A stretch of 64,000 nt of DNA from Homalodisca vitripennis (lineage: Eukaryota; Arthropoda; Insecta; Hemiptera; Cicadellidae), in contig NC_060213.1 of assembly GCF_021130785.1 (NCBI RefSeq), positions 112,941,501 through 113,005,500 of the forward strand, given 5' to 3'. Below the pieces are notes generated by a model. It did not search any database. It worked only from the letters and a program-made list of their open reading frames with translations, and had not been told where the DNA came from. A program made the translations under genes and the position numbers. This document shows positions 36,701 through 48,700 of the stretch, one piece after another. The stretch's first letter is position 1. Each line of letters begins with the position of its first letter.

Positions 36701-39700
36701 ATGTTAATATTTATAATAAAGTATTATAAGTTTAATTACAAAGCCTAAGTCAGTATTATGCATGACAATATCTACGGTAATACTTATCAGATGGTGATGT
36801 CTTTGTACTTTTTACGCAATGTGAAAGTCTTTCTTTGTTCAAAAGAATTATTTGGTCAAATTTAACAATATAACCATTTCAAGGCTTTTCATTACACATG
36901 TACCAGAGGTTTTCTTGAATGTGTTAAAAAAATAAAATGTGTCTCGATATTGTGCAGTAGTTTTCTTTAGATGAAGCATACATTAATTGTATACTCTTTT
37001 TACTAATATAAGTTTCCTAATTTACAATAGATATTAATGAGTCTATAAATTTTAGTAAAAATAATTTCTTAAAATCTTTTTGGAATTTTGAAAGATAACT
37101 GAGAAATTGTTTTACTCCTCTCTTTTAAACAAAATTATGTCAAGCCTTCAAATTAATTAATTTTATATTTTTTCAGTGGTGAATTGATAAATTTTAATTT
37201 TTTTGGATTCATTTCATTGGTTTCTTTTACACTGACTTTAAATTGCATGGTTGTATCATTATTTATTGGAAATTAATCATTGTTATATTTTTATTAAAAT
37301 TTCATTTATTATTATTGTTCTCATTCTGTTTTGATATGTAGGTTAAACACTGAAAGCAAGTAGAATCAAACAAAAAATGATATAAAAAGGGTATATTATT
37401 TATTGAATTAAAAGTCATGTCATGTATTTTAATGGTTTAGTCAGAGTATATGATATTTATGTCTCACCTAGGGACATCGTTGATGAGAGCAAGTTTGCCG
37501 AAGTCTTCTCCTTCGTGTAGAGTGGTAACCGTGCCTTTACCGTGGATAACGACATCTACTGACCCTCGCAGTATAATGTACCACGACTTGCCTTCGTCAC
37601 CTTGCTGAAACACTGCACACACAAAATGAGACAGATATATTCCCAAATACGTACATAACTTCCATTGCATTCTACGTCAAAAAAATACTTATACGTATAA
37701 CACATATAGGAGTGTATCAATAATCTGTGCCATTACCTGTATCAGCTAAACAAATTGAAATATAACTTTTTTTAATTCTAACCCCACATTTTCAACTCCA
37801 AGGAACTCAGAGAAATTGATTCCAAGTCTGTTTTATGTCCAATTTATAAAACTTTGGGAGTAGTAGAGTTAGTTTTGGAAAATTAAAATTTGTAAATATA
37901 TGTTGTGTTCCACCTCATTTTAAAGGTCTTGGAACTCTCATTATTCTATAACAAAAATGTTTTAATTATGGCAGGTCTTAAAAATATAAACTAAAAATTA
38001 ATTATAAAGTAAGGCACTCATCTCATTTCCAAATTCAAAAATTTTTTTACATCCAAAGTCAACATTTTTAACTACAAACGTACACCTTATCCGACATAAA
38101 ATTCAAGATTTATAACAACATATTCTAATTTAAAGTTTTTGCAATATTTCTATTGGTTTCAAGATTGTATAAGCTGATTGGTAGTAATTGTTTCAAAGAG
38201 ATCCAGTGTTACTCCTCATCTTCATTTCAGAAATAAGAAAAATGTTTTACAACCCCTTATATATGGTTGTAAAAATTATGGTGGGTGTCCCATTTTAAAT
38301 ACATTATTAATACCTATCCAAACACCTTTTAGTTTTAAAAATTATTATTGGTTATTCATAAAACAATTGCATTTTATTACTTTATCGAACAAATATTTAC
38401 AGAGTATATTACGCTTTAACAGAAAAACTCAAGGTCATTTAGATGTTTATTGTCACATTTAAAAAGTCAACATCTTCAATAGTTCTACAATAAAAAAGTA
38501 ATGACACAGAAGTGTTGAAGGATTAAAATTGTTTTTATGAGAGGTTATTTCACTATAGCCGGCTCTTAAAATATAAAAGCGGAAAAGTAGTACATGTATG
38601 TCTGGAATGGTTTGAAGGATGTCAGGATAAACAGATTACAAATTTCAAGTATCTAGACTATGGATTTACCGGGACGTGTGTATACTTAGATAGACTTCAT
38701 AAACTTGATATTTAATAAAAGAGGATAGTTAGGAGAAAAATGACACCTTAAAATGAAAACAGATGGAATTTTATAAAATATTTTCCAGAAATCACACGTA
38801 CGGACAGTCCCTGCCTTGCAGTGTGCCTCAAACACGATCACTGCTGCCAACTCCCTCTTCATGGAGTGGCTGAGGTGAGCCAAGGGCTTCAGTTGCAGCA
38901 ACTCCTCGTAAATGGTCTCCAACTCCTCTGCAGTCCGATCATGACTCCTAAACCAACCAAAATTGTCAAGAGTTGTCTATCTATTACGTAAATTATGAAA
39001 ATGTATTACCTTATAATTTGCTAGTTTCAACTTATTATGCTTTTTTTCACTCACATTTAAGATATGGAACAACATTGTGGGGCAATAGTAGTGGTGTACA
39101 AAAAGCTTTAAATGGCAGAAAAAGGCATTGGGAGCCATTAAGAATTTACCTGAAAGAGAAACATGTGTACCAATTTTTAAGGAACTACAAATAATGACAT
39201 TTTTATTTTTGTATGTTTATTGTTGTTTAGTGAATGTTAAAGAGTCGTTATGTAATTTTTTAACTAGAAAGGAAATTCATAGTTATTTTACCAGAAAAAC
39301 CATAATTCTAGTTTTGCGTACTGTCAAACTTCAAAAAAGTAATGTATTTTATTTGTTGATAGTTTTTTAGCCTGTGATACTAGACTATAAATTTTTAACT
39401 ACATTAATATATTGTTTTTTATTTTATTTATTTCTGTTTGTGTATTAAGTGTATGTATGTGTTATTGTTATCATAGTTTTAGCATAGATTATTTATATAT
39501 ATTTATTTAATTATTATATTGTATAGACAATTTATATATTTATTTGATATATAAATAATCATTTAGGTACAACTTAATTGTTACCTGTTATCACCTTATA
39601 GATAACTACCGAGAATTTGACTCCTATCCTTTAGACAGAGATTTATATTTATATTAAGAAAATGACTTTGTCAGTTGCAGAATGTGTTTAAAAACAATAA

Positions 39701-42700
39701 AAATTCTTGATTCTTGTATATTCTTGATTATTAATTTTTGGAAATTAATATAATTATGATACTTGGTACAATTCTTAAAAAAGTTATTTTAATCATAGTA
39801 CTTCACAAATATCAGCTGTTATTGAATTATTTTGCTCCAAGAAATCATTATTTTGCATTTGCTTATAACACAGCATTTTTTTACATATAAACTTGACAGT
39901 ATAAGTATTTTTAGCTGTTATGTAATCAAAAATAAATAAAACGTATAAGTTTTAATTTTGTTGTCCATATTATAAAAGCCATTGTTCACCATACAGAATT
40001 GTAGTGTTTAGGCCTCTAATCGTATTTCTAAACTCGGCTTTGTCTTGTTAGTGAAACACCAAAAACAACTACTTTTGCTCCTAATGATGTAAACTACTAT
40101 TATTTTAAGTAGACTCTTAGACGTGTTACTAACTTTAAAGTAGAAACCCACCCCATATTTGTTCATTAAGTTTAGTTTTTAATAACAAAAATAATTTTTT
40201 TAACCAACTGTTTCATAACTTGTGTTTAAAAAATGGATTGTCTCATTTAATAGCATTATTTAAAAGACTTTAAGAACTGATTTTTTTTCTCACGGTTTTC
40301 AAAACTTAGTTTTTCTTTTACCAATGTCCTTGTCACACCAATTCCAAATTGTCTAATTTGGAGATCAGACTGTTTAAAGCAATTATCTCTGGACTTTTAT
40401 GAAGTGTTCTGCTGAAAAGATGAAGAATTAAAGCAGTTTTTATGATTTTATATTAGTGAGCAGGCCTTCAATTTTATGAATAAAATAACGAAGAAACATT
40501 CAGATGGCTTCATACATATAACTAATACCAGTATATTTTAAAACAGGAACTAAATCCACTGTATGTACCCAAACTAAGACAAGTGCCTTGTAGCTCTGGT
40601 ACTTTTGTTAACAGACTAAAGATTTTCTATGTATTATAAAATTTTAGGAGTAACTATACTTACGACTTGCGAAGAATCATGCGCAGCATGGCATCAGGAG
40701 CTCGACGTGTCAGCTCCTGTAAGGCCTCATCCAGGTGTTCTTCTGCCTCTGCAATATCCTGGGCGGATGGTATGGATGTGGATCCTTCCCGGTCCTGCCA
40801 GAACTGGTATAGCAAACACTTGTCCTTGAAGCCATGCTCTGCTGTAGCTGCATCCAACAACCAATTATGTCAGGTGTTGAAGATTAAATAAGCATGAAGA
40901 AAAACAAGGAGTCTGGAAGTGATTATGTGTTGCTTTAGAATTTATATTTTATGAGGGTATGTAAGCTACACAAATTTAGTTTGAAGATGTATGTGAATTA
41001 TTAAATTTCATAGTATGTGCTGGAGCCTTTTTATAATTTGACACATTTTCATGAATCATCTTAGCAGTAATTTCTTACACCTTTGAAAACATTCAAATTC
41101 CTAGATGAGGCTATGGATAATCCTAGAAGGTTTAGCTCTAGTATGATGAAAACCTATCAGAACTGATGAAGTTTGATCAGTTACAATGTTAGCAAATCAA
41201 ATGATTTGGGAATGTACAATAATTTTATAAAATTTTGATAAAACTTGTTATTTATTTTCGTCAAAAATTTAATTATATATTTTCATAGAGTTGTTTCTAA
41301 ACAGGTACACACTAATATGTAAAAGCACATGGATTTTGTAAGATTTACATGAACAAACAAATTCAGTAAGTAATGTTTCATTTTAATTTTTATCGACTGT
41401 TACTGTATGACATGCTATAAGTTGATTCTTACATCCGTTTTAACAAATGAGCCACAAACACAATCCTATGCTGGATAAAGAACCTCAATAAAAAGTTATT
41501 GCAAATGTGATGCATGACTCAAAAACATCTTGATAAGATAACTACATTGCTTCACGAATTTTTATACCCTTCCATTAAATTGGTTCCAGACATGGCAATA
41601 ATCATAATGGGTGGAACAGATGACAGATAATTTCAGAAGGGTATTAAAGTTTGTAGTTTCATCTTGAAACTCTAACAGACTGTAAGTTTTCATAACTATT
41701 GACAAAGTTTGTATTCTGAGTTTAAAATAGTTAAGTCTGACAAAACTTAAATGTTTGATTAAGAAAAGCAATTCCATGTCTAAATGTTGTAACTATTGTA
41801 GTAAAGAAGTTATATAATATTTTAAAATCTATTTCAAAAGGACTTTCAAGATAAGAAATTCTATCTTTAGGTTATAAACCAATAATTTTATCACATTGAC
41901 TTTGGCAGACATAACCAGCTATTACTCTGGCTTTAAGTTGGTGTATGTCTTGTGCTGCAGTGAAGGTGTTAACACTATATACTACAGTTGGAAAGTTATC
42001 ATAGTTTAATGCACTGACTGTGGCTGACGTATTACTCCAGTTGTACAAAATGTCGGGATTTAAGTCTCATGCCGCAATGAAGTTGTTAAATAATATGCAT
42101 GTAGATAACAAGTTAAAATACAACTATCAGCAAAATAATAATATATAATAAAAGTATATGTATTTGTAAAGATATGTTAAAGATACTTACAGAATATTGC
42201 AATTTTGATTCCTAGTCTTACATGTTTTACCACTGATAGCTACTATCTTTTATGGATTTTTGGGTTCACAACACAAACTGCTAACATGGTTCAAATCAAG
42301 ATATTTCAGCCTCACTGAGAATAACCATATTCACCAACAAAGTGAACCAAAACCAACCCTTAAAGACCCCATCGGTTTAAAATTTTTGACTGAAAATGAA
42401 TCCCCACAGTAAGGCTAAAGTATTCCAGATTTTAATTGTGTGAGCCTTTTTTTGACTTGGCGTGAACGGACAAACCTAGAATTTAGTCAGAGAATAATGA
42501 CTCCTTGATTATATTAGTGTAATCTATTATGTTTCATCATCTTCCAACACATGACCACATGAGATAGCATTTATCGGGGCACTTTATCCTCAATGATTCA
42601 TCATCCTTACAGCGGCATTAAAACATAAAAATTCTGAAATTCAATAATTTATCACTAGTTCCAATATGAGATTAAATTTATTGTTTGACTCAGAGTCTTT

Positions 42701-45700
42701 GTGGGCATTGTGAAGCCCAGGACCACCACTTCTCACATTATTTTAGGCTTGGATCAGATGATTATTAGTCAACGTGCATAAATGTCTTGCTTAAACTGGG
42801 ATTCAAGTTGGGTTCGTGGAATGGTAACCACTCAGCTATCAGGGATAGAATTTAACATAGAGCATTGGGTAATGCACAACCGTATTATAAAGATAAAAAA
42901 TAACAAAGAACAGAGTATTTAAAACGGTTCTTCCTCTTCTAAAGGTTGGCCTATTGCCAAGCACTGAAGCCGCAAGGAGTCTTTTGTGCAACCTGATAGT
43001 GTAGGTATAATGAAACCTACCAATTTCCTTTTTTAACACCAACACCAAATCAAGTCTTCCATTAAAAATTCAAAAACCTTGTTTAAAATGCCAAACGACA
43101 CATTGATGGTGCAATAACTAATGCAGGACAGTCAAAAAGTAGGCATACAACAGTTTCCTCCTGCTAATTACATAATCTACAGAGTGGATAATACCTAAAA
43201 AAGCGAACTCTATGAGGATGTTTCATTGGATGCTCATGCTCCAAGATCAGTCCAACAACCTTAGGAGTTAACAATCTGCTTAAGGAGAAAATGAGATGCC
43301 AACTTGAGGGAATATAACTGTAGATCCAGCCTACTAATCCGTACACCCAGATGCAATATCCACATATTCATTTTCACTGTGAACACTCATAGAAAATCCC
43401 TAGAGAATTCTCTACTAAGAATTCCACAGACAATTGAGATCCTGTCATGTTAGTAACAGAGCCCAGATTGGCCAAAGCATTAGTCCTTTCATTCTTCAGG
43501 TCCTGTCAGAAATCCAACAAACAGTGCCATTGTCGATTCTGAAAAAAGGAGGATCAACCAAAAACAATCTCAGACAAGTTTGGAGTTAAAACACGAAAGT
43601 CTGGTCTACAATGCTGTCTCCTGTATTTAAAAAGGAGATTCTTACAAGCACATTCTACAATGGTAGTGACTTCTGAAAGACAGCAGGAGAAGGACCAATA
43701 AGGAGCTCCAGTTTTTTTATCAAAGGCCAATGGCCTGTGCAAGGATCTTATCAAACGGAATAATTCTTAGACTGCTCGCCATTAGCATTCTCACGGTCTC
43801 ACCTCTGCAATACCAGTTTTTGCTGTAGAGTCATTCAAGTTCTGCTGATGGAAGAAGTATATTCCTTTCCTTAGACAAAGTGTCATTGGTAGGTCAAAGT
43901 GTCCCTGTCAAAGCAATATTTTTGAGACATGTGATCAAAGATCATGTTCAAACACTATCTCCTTCAATTATTATGCTAATTGTACAATGTCCTCTGCTGT
44001 AGCCGGAGAGAGACTAAAATTCCTTCTAATAAAGACAGTAAGCACTCCTCCTGGCCACAGCCTGAATACAAATTTTGAGGGGAGCAAGATTAAGACAATA
44101 GTCTAAGACAGCACCTGGGACACTTCAGAAGAATCTGATGATGGCAAGGAGGTCATTCTTTGGATACTATCCAGCCTGGCCATCATCCTCTTATCCTAAG
44201 TTTTATTCTACCAGACAGCAGCTCCAAATATTACGGCAAGTCTAAAATGGAGGCATAAAGCCGATAAATAGTCCTCAAGTTTCTCTTAGTGTACAGAATT
44301 AGTGATCATTTAGCCCAAAAAACAAAGGTTTGTACAACAATAACATCTAAGTTGACATACATTTTTACAAAAAATCTGAACGGAAGAGAATAATTTGTAA
44401 AACTATGAAATTTTATTTGAGATATTTAATATCAGTCGTCTATACACTAGGAAATAACTTATAATTGAATTGATTAGCAATAATCAATAGAGAATTCCGA
44501 TAGAAATCAGTACAAGAATCAAAATTATTAGAAAATCATTAACTTTAATTTCATTTCCAACAAAATATATCAAAGAAATAATATAAGTCAATGCATCCAG
44601 AGAAGTTATTAAGTTGTTTTAATTAATGTTCATAAAGAAAACTACCTAGTTATAGCTTGACAAAAATTTGTTTAAAGTGTGTTTACTGTTGTGAAATTTT
44701 AGCAATAAGAATTACGATGTCGGAAGAATCCAATGGTTTATTTTTGAAAACTAGTTTCAGTTTATTACACATTGAATAATACATTTTTCCCGTTTCTGTA
44801 ACATTGTTCTTAATTTTTTGAAAACATTTAAAACAAATCTTGATAAGCTATTTACAATATGTGATTAAAATTTGTATTCTTTGCTGTCAGATAAAAAAGA
44901 CACTCAAATATTTGTGTGCTTAACTGAATGAAGTGTCTGTTACTTTGATAATGTGACAACTGTATCTAAAACTCACGGTTTTCAGTAAGTTTTATTGATT
45001 TCATTAATCTTTTTCATTCAAATTCTTCATTCACATATCAAACTGTTATCCTTGTTTGAAAATTAGGCAATAACCTTTAAAGTTGGATAAAATTGGTCAA
45101 TGATGATTAACCAACATAAAATTGAAATGTTATACACTTAAACATTTCCCAGCATTACTTAAATTTGCTTATGACGGCTAATAATAACTTCCATCAGATC
45201 ACTTATTTAATTAATATAATATATTAATATAATATACTTTATTATAATTTAATATTAATATAAATTTAATAAAATAAATATTTTATTAAATAGCTCTAAT
45301 TGCAAAAATCCTTAGTATTTTATCTTGAAAAAGTGACATATTCCTACTTTAATTAAGAAAAACACATTAAAATATTCCCGGATTTCAATTTGAGTAACAA
45401 AGATTCTATAAAGCTTAATTAGGCTCTATAGAATTGATAATTATATAAAGTTTATTAATTCAATTTCAACTATAGAGATAGTGGAATTTTCCCACAACAT
45501 ATCTGTTTACTTATAGGCTACCAAAAGATTGTCGTGTTCATTTTATATTGCAATACTTCAATAAGTGATGAATGCTTATTAATTATTATACAATCACAAT
45601 AAGTACTCTTGTTACAATACAATTGTGTCTGATCACGAGCAACACTGACTAGGCTTGGATGATTGCACAAAACTGACCAGTCGAGACATGATTGTAGACT

Positions 45701-48700
45701 AAGTACCGATTGCCCAGTCTGCGCTGCCTAGACGTGTCTATGTCGAGACACCTTCCTAGCCAGGCCAAGATCCGGTCCAGTAGCTTCATCCGGTACAGCA
45801 ACAACAGCACGCGACTCTGAGTACGATCACAGTACACTAGCAACACAGTATCTCCCGCACAGACCCATGCCATCCCACACTAGACTGTATTACCTTTCCT
45901 TTGTCGCAGTCTCGGGATCTGTAGGTGCGGTGTCACAAGTTCTAGATAACTTATCACACAGATACGGTAGGAATAGATGCAAGGCCTTGAGTACCGTAAC
46001 GCTCTACATTTGTATTTGTGTTCAAGACGTAAGGGAATCAGACGGCAGAACTGTGGTTTCCCTCTCTTTCTCACTTTGTGAAATTATGTTTTATTCTCGA
46101 TTGAATATATTTTTTGAATAAAAAAAGAATAATACGAACGAAAAACAATCAACAAACACAGCTCATCAATTTTAAAAACTAATATAATTTATATAGAACG
46201 CCATTGTGTTCAACCCACAATATACGTACTTAAAAAAATTATTTTTACAATTGAATGCAAAAAATAATGAATGACATTATGAGGAATAATCTGTAATTTT
46301 TAAAAAATTGACAATTGCTATATTTGTACCGAAATTAAAGTCTAATCTTTTAGAACATTCATTTGATAAAATTGGGAATTATAATATTTTACCCTTTATA
46401 TTTATATTATAATATTTTACCTATTTTACCCTTGCCTTATAGAAAAGCAAGGGTAATGTAGACATGAACAATTTAAAGTGACTGACTATAAAATAATGAG
46501 ATACAATCACTTGTGTTGTTACTAGGAATTGTTGCAGGTACGACAGTGGCATTTTACTCAGTTACATCAAATGTTTTTAGGGAAATGCGGTCCAAACCAT
46601 TTGCAAATTTTACCAACCTCCCCATGAATCGAACCAATAACCTCTCCATTAGAGAGCCTCTGCCTTACCACTTTTTTATGGTGGAGGTCAAAATATTAGG
46701 AAAACTCTTGCATGATAAAGGGAAAAGGGAATTCGTCCTGGCGGGAAAATTGGTGGTGTTCTATGCCGTTAAAATGAAAAGATTTGGAAAGTCATCAAAT
46801 TAGAACGTTTTAAATCTAAGTTGGATGATAAGGCCCCGGGCACGATACGAGCGGTGAGCGTCGAGCGTCGAGTGTCGAGCGGCACTCGAGCGTCACCAGA
46901 GCGGCGAGGGTGGTCACGATACAAGCGGCGCGAGTTTGTTGCAATATGCCTTCGAGTGAGGACCTAGTACATCTTCTGTTGTTATCGGAAAATTCAATGT
47001 TGAAAAGACGTGTAGTTCGGGGTTGCAAGCGTGGGATAAAACGATGGGGAGTTCATCCAATTAACAGGAGAAGAAGGGTTTATGGAGAGTACCACCATCT
47101 CATCAAACAGTTGAAAGAAGATCCAGAACGTTTTTTCCAGTACACTCGGATGAGCGTACCGACGTTTGATTTTATTCTAAATAGACTGAAGGGCAGACTG
47201 GAGAAGAAAATAATCGGTTAATTGAGTATCACTAAGCTTCTTCAAAGCAACAAAGTCCTTTTTCTTAAGTTTTGCCGGAGGCTCGCGTGGTTCTTGCTCC
47301 TCTGCCATCTTGAATAGACTGAAAACCGTGGAAAGAAGCATGACTCATCTGAGCGTCGAGCGTCGTACAAAAAGTAATCGGGCAGGGTTTGGCGGTGCCT
47401 TCGACGCTAAGCGGCGCCGCTCACTGTCGCTCACCGCTCAAGTCTATCGTGACACCCCTCTTCACATTTGCACGACAACATATGGGGCCCGATTGCAAAG
47501 CGTTGGCATAGCGGTGCCGCTCTGACGCTCGGCGCTCGACGCTCGACGCTCACCGCTCGTATCGTGCCCGGGGCCTAAGACCCTAAAACAGTTTTTTTTC
47601 TTAGATTTTTACAGATCTAAAATGACAAAAACATTTATTTCACAACTTGTATTAGGCTAAAAGCATTCCAGAATATAAATCTGTTCTACATAGAAATATC
47701 TATATTCTGTGGTAAAACTTAGTTTCAATTCAAAGAATTTGTTTTGGAACAAAAATAAAAATACAGTAATACAGTTATACTGTTGTGTAGAAATCAAATC
47801 AAACAAATATTGCATTTTCTTCTACAAAATATATAACTGAACATACAGAAGTAAATATATCTTATATTAAAGAAAAAAATTATCATTTAGATAACAAAAG
47901 ATGTAAAAGTTTAACAACTAGGCTATAACGCATATGATATTTACAATGATCTTCTGTTGATTTTACCGAAGTAAACACTTCAGTTTGAACTTTAGTGATC
48001 TGATAACACTCAAGAATGTAAGTTGTAATATCAAGTCGACTCCACGAGTATGTCACAACTGATAAGAGAGGAAGTTTAGTTATCTCAGCTGGTCAGATAG
48101 CAGCAACAACGCTCTTTGTCGTGGGAGTTAGATAAGAAACGAAAGTGAACAGTTTAGCCTATTATAGAACACAACAATATCTGTCACAGTACTTTACAAA
48201 TTTACGCTATATTTGTACATTAGGTATTCAATTTACAATATATTTTTGTTGAACTGAATAGAATTTCGATTGAAATGTATGATGTAACCGGAACTGTTGC
48301 GTTTTATTTCAGACGTGATTTTTCAGAAGAATGATTTAAATTGTTTCGAATTTTATGTTTTGTGACTAAATAATATTTGTTTTTTTTTGTCAAATTGTCT
48401 CAAGTGTTAGATCGAAAATGAATTTAAAATAATACAAAACGACATTTTTGGGTCCTTGGTGTACCTGACAGACCTGAAATATTCATGATACATATTTAAC
48501 GTACATACAGGGTGAATAAGAAGTCAGGGCCCCTCTAGCTTTTTCTAAAATTTATATAAGGAGGTATCCTTTTGGTAGTGGTGCTAAGTGGAAAGAAAGT
48601 TTCATTTGACGATTTTGAACTTTATTTGAGTCCACAAAAATGCAAGATTATGGGGGTAACTAAAAACTTCAAATGTTAACACCCCCAAGTGACCCCTAAT

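Larger units (their letters stand above)
32954..37467 (-). other. Epac intron 6
   Basis: 4.5 kb, GT-AG, between the two halves of the cAMP phosphate-binding cassette. It contains the exon 7 relic (32987-33053) and a hAT MITE (34487-34765). The remainder, about 34800-37400, shows nothing recognisable. Confidence 0.85.
46832..47575. mobile_element. PIF/Harbinger deletion derivative with intact ends
   Basis: Terminal inverted repeats of at least 41 bases start GGCCCCGGGCACGATACGAG and are identical at both ends. The element is flanked by a perfect TAA duplication (46829-46831 and 47576-47578), the 3-bp target typical of Harbinger. The ends are also made of GTCGAGC-type short repeats. Inside are the 5' ends of two genes pointing at each other (46946-47221 plus, 47308-47177 minus). 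Length is 744 bp. The identical ends suggest recent movement. Confidence 0.9.
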
